Shown in pieces: positions 1 through 13,599 of a stretch of 64,000 nucleotides of DNA; positions within the stretch are counted from its first letter, which is position 1, and every line of letters begins with the position of its first letter. The notes beneath the pieces were generated by a model. That model saw only the letters and a list, made by a program, of their open reading frames with translations. It ran no database searches and was not told the DNA's origin. Position numbers and translations under genes: made by a program. The stretch comes from Druceiella hillmani (lineage: Eukaryota > Arthropoda > Insecta > Lepidoptera > Hepialidae): positions 9,915,001 to 9,979,000 of the forward strand of contig JAYKKI010000087.1 in the NCBI GenBank assembly GCA_039881145.1. Direction: 5' to 3'.

Positions 1-1499
1 CAGTACGTACTCAACTATACATTTCCACTATACTAGATACGATAGTGATTATGTTTATACGAGTAGGTTAACGGTTGAGCAGCTTTGCATTCGCGTGGCA
101 TCCACTGCGTATAGAAAGCAGTCGAATTTGGCCGGAGCGAAAACACTTAACGTTCAGCCGTTTTATTAAAAACGGTCCAGTTACAAACTTGTTTCTATTT
201 TCACCTGCGGATGACATTCGATGAAATTAGGACTGAGTCGTACGAGTGCCACGTTCTTTTGATCGGTTGATTTTTTTATATCATTCGTCGTTATCGTCAA
301 TGGAAATTGATAATATATACAAAAGAAACTTTGTACATAATAACCGTTTTATTGGAATGTATACTTCACTAAATAATTAAAATAATCACAAATAAAACCC
401 GTTAGGTTAATTAAACCTGTTACAAGCGATTTATTGACTATTTTTAAAATTGTAACCCGCTATCTTCAATCAATCTAACAGTGAAATTAAACAAAGCTAT
501 AAGATTTCTTGTTAAAAAAACGAGTTTCGATTTTCATTGCAAGTTCTTTCTTCATAATATAGCCGTAAAATATTTCTAAACCGCATTGTAATAAAGAAAA
601 AACGTATTATTAAGAGACGGTATTTAAGTGGCTAGGAATAGTACCGGCCACTAATATTTAAGTATTCAGAAGGCCTACAGAACGGCAGGCATCCAGTGAC
701 AATGCTAGACAAACACACTTACGGCACAAAGAAAAACTCGGCGGGCGTAAAAAGTGACGCCGCCGTCGCCGCCTTCGATACCCTCGCCCGCCTCGCCTTA
801 CCGCCAAATAATTTATCAACCAATATTACATCATATCACATCGCATCGCCTTCGGAAAGTAATATTTACCTTTAACGCGGAAACATTAAACTATACGCGA
901 AGTATTATATATAAAACGGGCCCGGGGCGCCCACGTTGAATATTTCATAAGTCTCCTCACGTAATATTTGCTCGTTTCACCCGCTGCTCGACATTTCTAC
1001 CATTTTTCCACGTCATATATTTATCCCTCTCGAAGGCGGCCGCAGGCGCGCGTGCACGTACCTCAGCGGCGCGCGGCGCTCGCCCCACCCGCCCTCTATG
1101 CGTACGTATAATGTCGACGGTACGTAGACTCGTAAATCCAACAAAATGTTGTACCTGCTTATTTTTACATGCGAAGAGTAGCGATACGTGCGACGTCGTT
1201 ATTAGATGCGATGCAAATATAATGAGTGACAGAAATATAATATTTTTTATACTCCCCGCTTCAAATAGTAAAAAACCACACCTGAGTCGACTACAATTTG
1301 CATTTGGGACACGATAGAAACTAAATGGTTTTCTAATGCTGGGAAACAGTCAAAAAAATGTGAGTAATAAACATTTACCTCAAGAGAAGTAACCTAAAGA
1401 AACTACCTATGTATATAAGCGATAACCGAAAAAAATTCCGAAAAAATTTAACTAAACCTATTCGTTTACAAGTGGAAACATTTATGTAGGTCACTCGGT
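1..1499. other. AT-rich intronic sequence with two GC patches
   Basis: No gene seen. Short GC-rich patches at 735-800 and 1,030-1,100 (GCGGCGCGCGGCGCTCGCCC) interrupt an AT-rich background. Short open frames at 754-939 and 1,111-1,317 lack any recognisable product. Confidence 0.6.
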
Positions 1500-2330
1500 A
1501 ACTCTTGTCACTCACTACTCACATTTTATTATTTTTCAAAATAATGTCCCATCACTAAAAATACACTTATAATACATGCTCAGCGTTCAAACCGTTGCTT
1601 CTATTTTTGCTTTGAGATACAATTCATTCTGTAGATCGAAGCTATGTTTCATTAGAAAATGTTCGTTCTTTCAACAGGTTTTTACTTGAGGGAAAAGTGC
1701 GAGTTCGCATGGTGCTAAATCTGGACTGTATGGAGGAAGACCTAATTATCTGACACCGGAAGAATAGAGTCAATTGCTTGGTCAGCTCAATGAGCCAGTG
1801 CATTGTCGTGATGCGACAGCCAAGTGCGTAGTTGGCTACTCGGATATAATACTCTGCTTGTACTGAAAAGAGGCCGTAGGCAGAATTCAATATACCAGTT
1901 CGGTGTGACCTTCCGTTGAATATCTAAACGAATGATTTTTATAATGCCACAACGACCGAAGAAAACAATAATCACTCTTTTCTTAATCAATCGTGTCTGT
2001 TTGGGCATCGTCGGAAAGTCTTCATCTTCAAGCATCGTAACACGACTTTGGGACTTTGCCCGCACCTCAAAATAGTATAGCCACGTTTCGTCATTCATTA
2101 CTATTGAAGAAACTTCAGTAGATTGTCCTGATTTAAACGTTCTAATCATTTTTAGCACCATCCGAATCGATTCACTCTTTGCTCATCAGTCAACTTGCGG
2201 GGCGCAAAAAGTGTACATACTTTATATATTTTCAAATCTTCATGCAAATTTTTTTTACCGCCCATGCAGATATTTTCAGAATGTTATTTACTTGTAAGTA
2301 ATTCAGCGGTTTCCGTGAGCAAATTTTGCG
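1500..2330 (-). pseudogene. decayed mariner transposase (copy 1)
   Basis: On the minus strand, fragments in more than one frame spell a mariner-type DDD transposase. LHEDLKIYKV at about 2,225-2,255 and PRKLTDEQRVNR at about 2,165-2,205 come from the linker. The first Asp is in VMNDETWLYYFE (about 2,070-2,105), the second in HHDNALAH (1,787-1,810), and the third-residue block in PPYSPDLAPCELALFP (1,690-1,740). In this family the third block normally carries Asp (C/S-D-F/Y); here the codon is GAA, a Glu. The HHDNALAH part and the SPDLAP part lie in different frames, with a stop just after HHDNALAH. Terminal inverted repeats were not found. It is an inactive relic of a cut-and-paste transposon. 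Confidence 0.8.
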
Positions 2331-3020
2331 AAGGTCTACAGTCCGGAAAGATGGTTTATTCTCGCTTAATAAACAGTTCACCTCATCGTAGCATTATTGA
2401 CGAGATAAACAACGTCGAAAATTATCGTACGAATCTGAGAATCCGTTAAGAGACAACATGTCGAAACTTGCACACGTGTTTACATAGCAAATGTCTAACG
2501 AATACTGACGACTTTTTACGAATTATTTTGTCACGGTACGTACTATTACCGAGTAGGTATTTGACCAAACTTATTTGACTTGAATGCGCAGCAAACGACA
2601 AGAGCGGCAAATTATCTCGGCCGATATTAATTATAAAACATAATGGTGCGATTTAAACGATAGATAGTTTTATTGAAGATATTTACATCATCTCTTCGAT
2701 ATCAAATCGCACACGATTTTAAAGAGTTAAAAATTTCGCAATAAAATACAATTAATATAACGATTACCCGTGATGAACAGTCGTACATACGAGTAACTAC
2801 TTGATGAATAATCATCGCATTGAACTAATTTTTTAAATTTACAGACCGAGTTGACAAAAAAGTGATATCGGACTGCGCGACTGCGTGACTCTCCGATGAG
2901 ATGAAGAAATCAAGTATATTTTGTAAAATGCCTTCTTTTCTTTTAACGTCATATGAAAGTGTATTTATAAAGAATATGTATTTCGTGATTCACCTTAGCA
3001 TCTAAATTAGAATTTATATA
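2331..3020. other. AT-rich sequence, nothing recognised
   Basis: No gene, repeat or structure that I can support; only short chance frames. Confidence 0.55.
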
Positions 3021-3325
3021 GATGCAAGTGGTGATTCTGTGCATCGAGCTAAGTATATTCGAAGGGCGTTTCTGCCTTAAAAATTTTTTTTTTCTTTTTG
3101 TCGTAACTTTTACAGCGATTTTTTCAGAAACTGTTGGTAATTGTCGTACACGATATTTTCTACTTTTTTACTCGGTATTTTTTACTCTTTTTCTTTATAC
3201 ATATATGCATATACATATATACATGTGTGCAGCAAAGAACGTATCTATTATTCATGCAGGTGATTCTGTGCATAAAACAGAGTATATTTGAAGTATTTTT
3301 CCTTAAAAAATTTATTATTTAGTCC
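3021..3325 (+). repeat. direct repeat pair, about 233 bp apart
   Basis: ATGCAAGTGGTGATTCTGTG (3,021) and ATGCAGGTGATTCTGTGCAT (3,254) start two copies of a roughly 60-bp sequence that continues with AGTATATTCGAAG/AGTATATTTGAAG, a TTTC/TTTT run and CCTTAAAAA. The two open frames seen here (3,022-3,291 and 3,134-3,322) merely reflect this repeat. Confidence 0.75.
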
Positions 3326-3400
3326 GTCCGTCGGTCTGAGTCGTTTTTCTCAAAAACCGTTTGACGCAGAAACTTCAAATTTTGTACAGTAATGCAATAT
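3322..3400 (+). repeat. dispersed repeat with a second copy at the right end of the window
   Basis: TTTTTCTCAAAAACCGTTTG, ACGCAGAAACTTCAAATTT occurs here after GTCCGTCCGTCGGTCTG. The same core, with TCGTAGAAACGTGAAATTT, is at 63,957-63,996 in the same orientation. The family resembles the common lepidopteran CTGTCTGTC...TTTCTCA repeats. Confidence 0.6.
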
Positions 3401-4699
3401 TTTAACTCGTACATCTATCTCAATAATTGTTTGGTAATTTTAGAGAGGCGTAGAAAGTACTCGAAACAAACTACTGAGCTAAAAGTTGTCAAGAAAACAG
3501 AGAAAAAATCCGATTAGAATATTAGAGAGAAACTAGAGTGAAACTGTATTATCTTAGATCTTATAATTATTAAAATATGCACTATGTTTTGCACCTGTTA
3601 ATGATATAATAAGCGATATATTTAGATTGTGAAAAATTAACATCTGTAAATAGTTTAAAAGAAATACTATGTACATTTAAAATTTTACAAGTGCCTAAAT
3701 GTGTACGGAGCCCTCGTAGTGCGAGTTCTGCTCGTGCTCGATAGTTTTTTTCTAAATTGCAATTTTGACATAGATTTTTTCGGAAAGGGTTAAGAATTTT
3801 CACACATTTCCTTAACATTCGCCACTCACTTTTAGCTACGTAATCACTACACGAATAATAGACACCTCCTTCGCTATACCGGTATAACACAAAGAATGTC
3901 TAATCCAACAATATATGTATACCGCCTCGCGCCGTAGTATCGGCAAAAATATAAAAATGGTAAAATGTAGAAATATAGCCGAAGGATGAAGCGAAGCTAA
4001 CTACGACCGGGCAGGTAACGCGGCGACGGTGTAGCGGTCAACCACGAGCACCGCCATACACATAGGCATTCAGCTTCGCTCCTAACGGATAAAATTTAAA
4101 AGATAGCAAAAAAATGTCGCTATTTATATTTGTCCATCGATACCCAGCCGCTAGTCGGGCGGAACTGGACCGGTGTTCTGGTCGGCTGTAAGAGATCGCT
4201 CTCGTAGCGATAAATCCGCCATATGTATGAATATAGATAAGCAGAAGAATAAACATGCATTCACAAAAAAAAAGTTCGTGTACGCATTTTCAGTGTAAGT
4301 AAATTTTCTCATAACAAAGGCAACGCTTGCCGCGGCTCGGAGTCATTTATGCGCGTCCTTCGTTAGATTTAGTGATCGAATGTGACCTAATATCGCATCG
4401 CACCTGCGTTATATCACTCCATTATTTATTCCACTTCATTTTCAATCTTAGACTGCAGCCAGTATTTTTTAGTTTAATAAATAAATCTTTCAAATCAAAC
4501 CGGTGCGCGCTATCTGCGGCACCGCTGGGCGCGACCGCAACGTGCGGTCTAGACCGACCGCCGCGCCACGGACCCCCCCCCCTGCCGTCAAACGCTTGTA
4601 TCTAGCGTACGCCATTGATTCCCTTTATCCTGTCCGACTGAGCTAATTTTGTGATCGTACTTCACGTACATAGTGATTTAATTCAAGGTTTCGATTTGT
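3401..4699. other. intronic sequence with a mixed GC segment
   Basis: GC-richer stretches lie at 3,985-4,080, 4,135-4,210 and 4,500-4,600 (the last with a 10-C run). Open frames on both strands (3,582-3,890, 4,038-4,256, 4,327-4,605) show no domain. Confidence 0.55.
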
Positions 4700-4950
4700 G
4701 TTCAGCCTGTCTGTCGAAGCCCTTTTTCTCAGAAAAGGCTTGAGATATCAATTTGAAATCAATATTACATTCTGAGGTCTATACCTTACCTTGCTGTAAA
4801 CTCAAATTTTTTGGTCTACGCTACAAATATGAGAGATATGGGATTTAATGCGTGCAATAGACTTACTCTTGAATATCGGCATAACGAGAGATCTTATACA
4901 AGTAAAGTGAAAAATCCAAAAATCATTTATATTTCCATGTGGCATTATAC
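4700..4950 (+). repeat. degraded dispersed repeat (CTGTCTGTC...TTTTTCTCA type)
   Basis: CAGCCTGTCTGTCGAAGCCC, TTTTTCTCAGAAAAGGCTTG, AGATATCAATTTGAAATC, then CTGAGGTCTATACC follow the order of a common lepidopteran interspersed repeat I know from memory. No coding content. The class (SINE, Helitron or other) cannot be settled from this copy. Confidence 0.55.
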
Positions 4951-5002
4951 ATTTGTATAATTAGATTATCATTACGCCTGCGAAATAAAGAGTAGCAATA
5001 TG

Positions 5003-5895
5003 TTGGATTGACTAATAAGTTTTTAACCCCGAGTTGCTGTAAACAATTTTTATTAAAAAATTTATATGTTACACTAAATTTAATTTAAGTATGCACCATT
5101 GTTATCTACTACTTGTCGCCGTCTAGTTGGCAGTGACAATATGCCTTTCTTGTAAAATTCTGGTGACTGATTCAAAAAGCGGTGCGAGGTCATTGTGAGT
5201 AGAACCCAGCCGAGTTCCTATAATTTATCACGAGTACGTTTTGCAACATGTGGTCTAGCATTATCATGTAGAAAATAAACTCGATTCGTTAGCTAATAGG
5301 TCCAATTGTTTACAGTAAATATCTACATTAATTGTAGATCCCCCCAGAAGCAACTCCCAATGAATAATGCCCACCTTTTAATCTGAATCATCTTTTCGGC
5401 ACTTATTTCAGGTTTGAATTCTGAAATTCCTGTTTCTCCGAAACCCAGCCATTGAGGTTTGCGTATATGGTTAACGTATGTAACCCAGTTCTCATCGCCA
5501 TTTACTAACTGATTCAGCCAGTAGAAGTTACGTTTCAATGTCAGTAACTCTTAATAAATATCAACTTTGCACTGAAGGTGATATGATGACAACTCGTGGG
5601 GTATCCACACATCGTATTTTGAAACTTGTCCCACTTCGTGCAAATGTGTTTGTATGGTGCCACGACTGCAGTGTAGCTCATGTGTCAATTGACGAGTCGT
5701 CAGTCGAGGATCCTCCTCAATTAGGCGTCGTAATCGTTGAACGTCCAATTCAACAGGGCGTCCGGTACGGGGTTCATCCTTAAGATCGTAGTCTTCATTC
5801 CTAAACTTTCTGAACCAAATCTTTGCCGTCACGTAAGACACCGTGGACTCGCCCATCGCATGACATATATTATTTGTGGCAGTCTTTGCCGTCAT
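5003..5895 (-). pseudogene. decayed mariner transposon (copy 2) lacking the third catalytic block
   Basis: The minus strand encodes the N-terminal helix-turn-helix region of a mariner transposase (KIWFRKFRNEDYDL, then RTGRPVELD, then RRLIEEDPRLTTRQL, 5,640-5,830). The first catalytic Asp is in VNGDENWVTY (about 5,475-5,505) and the second in HDNARPHVAKRTRDKL (about 5,225-5,272), followed by a stop. The reading then jumps to QSPEFYKKGILSLPTRR and NNGAYLN, ending near 5,069. The block that should contain SPDLAP-D is missing, so the third Asp is gone. The first 25 or so residues are also unrecognisable. A possible left terminus (TTGGATTGACTAATAAG) is at about 5,003; no matching right terminus was found. 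It differs clearly in sequence from copy 1, so it is another mariner lineage. Confidence 0.85.
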
Positions 5896-8800
5896 CGTGA
5901 CCCAAACGAAATACTTAAAGTAATAGAATCCGTATTTGATACCGATTTAAATCCTTTATCTTTTATGTAATTAATTAAAGCTTCAGCGCTGACTGTTGTC
6001 AACCGACTGTACTTTGGCCTATTTATAACCCTACAGTAAAACCTTCTAGAAGTTTCGAAAATCTTTCTAGAAAGTCCCGAAGTTGTCGCTAAAAATTTAC
6101 TAATACTTTTAAAATCTAAAAAGAGCATTCCCTCAGAGACAAAAGTCAGAGACAAAGAACGAAACGATAGTTTGCAAGCTCAGAAATCCTTTCCACCCTT
6201 AATTTATGTCATCGAAAAGTTTAAACCTATATTCTACAAAAACTAACTGGATTGCAGGCTATTCGTATTGGTTATCTAACCTATGATTTTTGGCCAAAAT
6301 TGGTAGAGCAATTGTTGGGCGGTCTGGCCAAAAAATGTTTTTGTTTTCTTATACCAGAAAGTCACTGACAGGTCGCGCGTGTGAAGTAGAGAAAGATGAC
6401 TGTTACTCGATGTCATTGTCACAGTTACATTGTTTGACAGCTCATATTTTAAAGGTTATTCTTTTTTCATCGTAATTCAGATAACTCTGCTACTATCGAT
6501 GCAATATAATCCAATCATATTTGAGACACACCACGAGGCTGAATGATTTAGTACTAAATTGTACCTGTGTCACAAATTTATTTATGTCATTCACGCATAG
6601 CCGCCTCATCTTCAACAAAACTCATCACGGAAAGGAAATTTTGATTTTACTCTCATTACCGTTGCGCATTTTTTATTCAATTGTACTAGTTCTGGGACGT
6701 GAGCGCTTCTCTAAATAAAAATACTACTATACAATACAAACACTGACTGCAAATGCGATCGATAATAGTATAGAGGTTAATAGAATTGGTATGAAAATTA
6801 TGAGTATATGTTTTTATCTATCTGTGTCTTCACGCAGACTTCCGCTTATGCAAAATGATGATAAAAAACCCCACACCTCATTTATCCCCCTCTAGTCAAA
6901 TCGTTCCTTCGCTGTTCGCGCTGTCGACTTAATATGTGATTAGGTCGGAAATATTTGAAAACATATCGGCATTCTTGCGAAATAACTATGAACGATTACT
7001 TACTGAAGTATGGAAATATTTACGAACGGTAAATATTTTAGTAGGGAAATATTTTTGAAATATGGAATACCGATATAAACACTTGTTGTCAAAAGCAGAG
7101 CATTATATACCAGTCGATGAGTTAAGTTTCAGTGGCCATAAGAGAATATCATCCGACAGATTTACTAGTGAAATGGCCGGGAGCGAACCGAATGGGCGAG
7201 CGCTGAAGCGAGGTATAGACGCAATATCTTCGTAGTCCGTCTCGTTTCTTGTGCTATTGCATTAGCACTTCGTGCTCTTCGCGCTGCATCAGTTGAGGTA
7301 CAGGGTTGTAATCCGTCGATCACGTGACCTCGTTACTTTCTATACGGCTCGTGGATGGTAATCGTTTACTCAATTCGATACATAAGTGGGAAAACTTTGC
7401 AGTGGCCTGCAGTACTTTTTGGGTAGAGCGAGGTACTAAACGGGGCATATATAAAGAAATATACGTACAACAATCTAATTTTTCCCAATTTTATGCTTCT
7501 TCTTCATTATCTTACTAATACACAAATTTCGACGACCAAAGGTCAAACGAGTACATATATTAATGCGGATAGTGTTAAATTGTGAACCAAATAAACACAC
7601 TGAGGATAACTACATACACGCTTTGCATCAATATGCTTTCTATATACTATTTCTCTAAATATCCCGTTTTAACGCTATTCATCGAAATTTGTCAAATTGC
7701 TTAAATCGGAACAAATGCAGTGTAACACCAATAGAATTTCACTGTTTATTGGTTAAAAATGAAAAAATATACATTAAAAACAACATATTACGAAAAATAA
7801 TTTTCGCTTGTGATTATTCTATTATGAAAGATTCATTTGAAATATATTTTGTATTCAAAATGCGCTTTTGCAATAAAATACTTGTTAATATTTTTTCAAC
7901 TTAATTGCTATTCTTAAATATTAAAAATGCAAATACAAACGCAAATCTATTTAAAAAAAACTCAAAAATTCAATTAATCATAAATGATTCTTCAAGGAAA
8001 AAGCATTTTTCATATCGATTTTGTTTTATTAACATCATCATGAATGTTTGTGTTGTTTTTTATGAATATTCTTTCAAAATAAACGTAATTTAAAATAAAC
8101 GTAAGCAGGAATAATAACAAAGTATAATAGGTGTATTTATAATATGAAAAAATTGATATCTTTACTATTTTTAGTTTATTTACCCTGATGGCAGATGATC
8201 TGTAAATAACAGCACGGATCGTCATTATACGATTCTGCGTGTGTGGTGTGTGATGAGCTCGAAACAATACAAGGGATAATTTTATTCTAAATATAGCCGT
8301 AAATAAGCTGAGGAACGATAATCTGGCCTTCTCACAAATAGGCTGCTTGAAATTATGTAATTAATTTTTTTGTTTCTTATAGAATACTGAAGTTTGTGCG
8401 TTTCATTTAAAATTGGACTGAATGGTAAAGAGCGGTGTTTGGGATCGGACCACAGACCACATATTAAATTGCAAATTTCACTTATATACCATAAATTAAA
8501 TATATTTAAATATTCATAAATATGTATGTCAGATATCCAGAGTAGGTAAGCTACTTACTCCGGTGCGCCACTGAAATTTTGTGGGGATTGTTTTAAAATA
8601 AATTTTGGTATTGACGTTCTCTTTCATTACTTTGACATCTTCCGGTTAACTGCTTATATAATATATAAAATTTTTCAGGATTAAGAAATCTTTTTAATAC
8701 GTAGTTCTATTTTAAAAGACATGACTTTGATAAAAGATAAAGCATTCAATTACAGATATTCTGCTCAAGTTAATAATGATAAATAGTAAAATTAGTGGTG

Positions 8801-11480
8801 AAGATAATTGTGAAGTATTTCTGTATAATTACGAATTTATTTCTACCTGTAACTAGTTCCGATCATGCCATACTATTTATTCTTGATTTCTCCATTCACT
8901 CTGCATTTCTCCATTCACTATGTATTGAATATTAGTTTTTTTCTGCATACACCTCCGTTTTAATTGCGATTTGACAAGTCATTTTATATTTATACAATAA
9001 AGAAATAAAATAAATAAACGCGCTCAAGTGCCGATCAAACATACTATTTACATTTTTCATTAATAACATTAAAAGCAAACATTGAAATCACAGACAAGTT
9101 AGAATTTATATATTATGCATGATGAATTTACGCCAAATTCGTACTATTATAAGGTTAACACTAATCAGATTTAGCACGCGTGTCACTTGAATATTCTTCA
9201 CGTGGTTCGAGATAGAGATACGATGGTACGCCCAGCTGAACCAGGACGACGTCGTCAGGAGAAAGCTTACATATATAAGCAATAGACCGCCCGTTATTTA
9301 CTATTGACAAACCGTAGAATGAATTTTAAAGAATGTTTTTGATTTCTATAAGAAGACATTAGATAAATTAAATATTATAAGAGCGACATAAGTTTACAAT
9401 AATAATTAATAATTTGCAGCAATAAATTGGTAATATGCAGTTTCATTACAATACTAAAAGAATCGTAGGGCTGACGGAAACTGTTTGGTGCTTTGTTCGC
9501 AAAGAACAGTTTGTGCGCCCGCGTGTACGCGGTTGGTTTCTTTATACCGGCGAGTGTCGGTCGCCTCACGTAGCGCCCCTGTCGGTGCGCTCCCTAATCT
9601 AATCTGAATACGTAATACCTGAAAGGCTTGTTACGTATATTTGTTACGAAATTTGCCTTTATTTTATCATTCAACGAACCGCTGAAAGATTAAGGGATTA
9701 TTTTAGTGGATGTGGATAATGTAGGATCATGTAGGATAATATGAGATACTTGATCGACTTTATACGAGTATTGGTTAGTGGATATCGAATACAATTTTCT
9801 TGAATATAGATTAAATATTGAAAACGAAGATATCCAGTGAGCGTTTATTATGAATTATCTACATTATATTAACGTGAAAAGTAACAGAATTTTCAGTGAT
9901 TGATGTAAGTTGGTCAAAACTTGTAGGAAATAGTTGCAACAAACTTATTTTTTAACTTTTAACGGCTATATATTAATATTTATAAACGTACGTGTATCGC
10001 GTCAAAATGACAAATTCACATCGGCGAGGAAATTATTTCGTACTGTACCTAAATGTGCGTATGTACTAAATTAATATTTACCTATAAGAAGACATTACTA
10101 CGCGAAAAAGTTCAGCTACTACCCGAATTTCCAAGCATAACAAAAGATGCAACGCCTAATGATAAAATAAATCAAACAATCAAGATGTCGCGGCAGCACT
10201 AGAGTCGAGGCACACGCCCGTGTACAGGCGGCATTAACCGTCGCGACCCCAAATACGCTATCTATAACCCTCGCCTCCTCATCCCTCCGCACCTCACCAC
10301 CCGCACCCGCCCCACCCGCCCGGGACGTGTATTTATGTTGGCAGCGGCGAATTGATACAGTCAACATTGAATGTACAGACTGGTTCAGAAGTTTGTGCGG
10401 TTTCCCATTTATTTTTGATGGCACATTTGGATGGGAGTTAAAACGTTCTGATGGCACGTCGCGACCTGCCATTCGGCCGGCTTCGCGTCTTGTCGGCTAG
10501 CAGTATTATAACATTAAAAATATATTTTCAATATATTGTTAAGAAGTATTTGTATGATAAATCATTTCATAAAAATAAAATAATAAAATTAAATTACCAT
10601 TTTATTATTAACAACTATCTGAATATTGCTTTTTTGTTTTCAATTCGTTCAAATAAAAAATATTTCAATATAAAATTATAAAAAAATTTACATGTTTCAA
10701 ATCTACCAGGCGTCCCATGACGGCTCAAAATTATTTTTAGAAATAAACGAGAAAACACAGTATGAAGAAATTATAAGTCCGCCCGTAATCACACACCACT
10801 GATGCATTGGAGGTACGTAAAGTACGTAAGTGGAATGTGGTGATCCGCCCTGACAATCCACGGGACTTTGATGAGGTTACGATAATAGCATGGAACATCA
10901 GTAATTTTACAATTCTCCTTAATTTGAAACAGAATTGTGGGAAATTAAAGACATAATTAACAAGATTTCTATACCGTAATAACTATAGCTTTTATCGTGG
11001 GTCTTGTTTACTGAAATGACGTTTCTTAAGGTACGGCAGTAGAGCTGTGACTGCGAAGAGAAACAATTTCTGCCAGTGCACAGGAGGAGTACGCTTCTAT
11101 ACTCGACGAAAAAACGAACGCAGTTGGTTTCCTCCTATTTGATGCTGCACACCCCGCAGACATTCACATTTTGTCCTTTCATTGTAAGTAATTTTTAAAC
11201 CCCACATGTCCACGAGTAATTTTGACAAATAAAAATCTATTCTAACTTTTAAAGCACGAAGAAACGATTTAAAAACCCCACTGAAAATCGCACCTATCAC
11301 AATAATTGCATAGAAGGATAAGAAACACAAAAATTTTATATTTTATTTTGCAACAACGATGTACAAAGTAAATCAGTTATTATATTAGAGAACATATTTA
11401 AATAAAAAATAAATTTAATAAACAATCTATGAACACACAGTGGCACGTTTCAAACGTGAGCATTAAACGTAAAGGAATGT
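5896..11480. other. AT-rich intronic stretch
   Basis: No gene seen. Contents are AT-rich sequence with modest GC patches near 7,180-7,330, 9,500-9,600 and 10,200-10,330. The 117-codon minus frame at 10,119-10,472 is low-complexity and unsupported by splice sites. Confidence 0.55.
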
Positions 11481-11489
11481 CAAAACACG

Positions 11490-11880
11490 ACACAAGCACG
11501 ACCGGATACAGAGGCTCGCTCCACCCGGTGGTCACATCCGCTCAGCCGTCCGCACGAATCCGAGTCACCGTATAACAATAATTGCTGCTAGCGTCCCTCC
11601 CCGACCCGCCTCCAAATACGCTCACTTGATAATCGCACAAATTACGGACGGGTTAGGCGGGGGCAGGCGGCGACGAAAGGGGTGCCGCACCCGGGCGGGC
11701 GGCGCTTGCTTTTGTAATTAACCGCGCGTCGGCGGCGGCGAGCCGGTATCCGAATCCATTTCTACATTACATTTTCATTTGTGGCCGGGCGCCGTCGAGC
11801 GAACATATTTCCAGTGGGGCGGCGTGCGTGTCTGCGTGTCGCCGCGCTAGTAACCTGTCACCCGTCTATCTGAGCCCCAT
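11490..11880. promoter_or_regulatory. GC-rich island in the groucho 3'-flanking intron, candidate cis-regulatory element
   Basis: A GC-rich block with CpG-dense segments (GGCGGCGACGAAAGGGGTGC) interleaved with AT words such as TGATAATCGCAC and TGTAATTAACCG. No open frame with splice sites. Islands like this stand out against the AT-rich intron, and regulatory function is only inferred from position in a developmental gene. Confidence 0.3.
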
Positions 11881-12844
11881 TCAAACGCGCTCGGAAGCTG
11901 TTTATTTTTATGTATGTATTAGGAACGTTTATTATTTCCAACCGGTGCCTTATTCGTAGTCACTTTGTTCAAGGTGGACTTGTGGTAAAGTAGATTTGTG
12001 ATTTTTTTAATTTCTGTGCTAATACTTACTGAACTCGCTCACTCAAATCCATTTCCGATTCTATTAAACCTATCAGTGTACCAAAGTTCTCGCATCGATT
12101 TCATATACCGGATTTAGAGCTGAGACTATCTCTCCTTCGTCTTCATTAAATTGTTGGAATTCCATCATCCGATGCTACAGCTCGTTTTTTTCTAACGGTC
12201 TCTCTTTACGCATTGCCTCCGCAACCTTAAAATTCACCACGTTTACTGAAAATATTGACCATGGGAGGGTACATCTGCTCACGTGTTTACGCATTAAAGT
12301 ATATAAGCAATCAATCAAAGTACAATACTTACCACCGCTTTGTGATTTTATCCAAAACATTCCAGCTTTACAAATAAACGTAAATTACAGCTGTTTAAAA
12401 CTTAATTTAACTACGGCGCATTAGACGCCGAAGGCACGAGAGATTCTTTTTAGCGGCCGTACGTGTCTCGCAAAAAATGAGTTTATTGTAAGTTTAATAT
12501 TTACATTTTAACTAAAAAAATACGAAACCCTTAACTATCAAGTTGTAACAATATTGAATCGAAACAAAATCTGGACTAATGAGATAAAAGAATTTAAAAT
12601 TATTGATCGATTCGACATTTAATAAGATCAATAAAGTATGTAACATTTCAAAACGTGAGTTGACAAAGCTGCTACATATTTACCTACTACCGCAATCTAC
12701 GTAAATTCCGAACAAACATTTGCCAGCCCATACAGCCTTCACCAGAGGCTCTTAATATTATAATGGATAGATAATAGACGCTAACGCACACACAATAAAA
12801 CATCCAGATAATGTGGAGGCCACAATAAATAGTCTTATCTGTCT

Positions 12845-13165
12845 CTGAGGCTTTTGCGGCTTAACGCCCACCGTGCAGCCCCCCCCCCCCCCACCCCTTT
12901 CTACTCCCCGCCGCCGCCTCGCACTCGCCCGCCTCCCGCTCCTAATTTGTGCGATCATCAAGTGAACGTGTTTTGTTTGAGATGAGACGGACTGGGGTGT
13001 CGGTTCGAATGAATTACCGTGTCGGGGCGTCGGCTCGCACGAAACGCGCCGATGGCGTGTCGGCTCCTACTTGTATAAACAATTTAATGCGAACTTCCTT
13101 TTACGGCGGCCCCACCTCTATGTGCCTAGGGCGGACGCGCTCACGTGAGCAGGTAGCGACTTGTC
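12845..13165. promoter_or_regulatory. GC-rich island, candidate cis-regulatory element
   Basis: GC-rich with a poly-C tract, and repeated GTGTCGG words at about 12,997-13,065 (GGGTGTCGGTTCG, CGTGTCGGGGCGTCGGCTCG, GCGTGTCGGCTCC). Open frames on both strands follow from the composition. Confidence 0.3.
12879..12895. repeat. poly-C tract
   Basis: A run of about 17 C within a GC-rich island. Comparable C runs occur at 4,566-4,575, 18,850-18,860 and 53,741-53,757 (the longest). Such runs are prone to length error in sequencing. Confidence 0.9.
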
Positions 13166-13599
13166 TCTGGAAGCTCCTATTCCATTGTTCTGTGGTACTT
13201 TGACCGTTAGTGTCTCATTCGTCACTTGTATATTTTCTTCAGAGTATCTATAATTAATTTCGCATATTGTCATATACTCATATACGTTAGTTTATACATA
13301 TACTATTACTTTCTTTTTCCTCTATGTCTAATTTACTTATACAACTTTCAGTGAGCAATTTTTCAAATGTATACACTATTTATTACACTTTTCAAATATA
13401 GTATACTTCAAATGTGTACTCTACTATTTTTAATGGATTTAACGCCCAACGTACTTGACAAAAAATATAAACAACCCCATGCGTTTTTAAATAAATACAA
13501 TACGATCATTGTCAGAACGTGAATTAAACTGAATGTTTATTGTACCTCATTAACAAACTCGCAATTATTAATAAAATTCGACATTTAACAAAAACGAAT

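Noticed and set aside
1046..1095. Possible tiny minus-strand exon ending GAG|GTACGT
   Set aside because: The upstream AG lacks a pyrimidine tract, and neither reading phase fits the groucho sequence expected after the GP exon.
10119..10472. 117-codon minus-strand open frame
   Set aside because: Low-complexity Ala/Gly/Arg centre from a GC patch, no splice sites, no domain.
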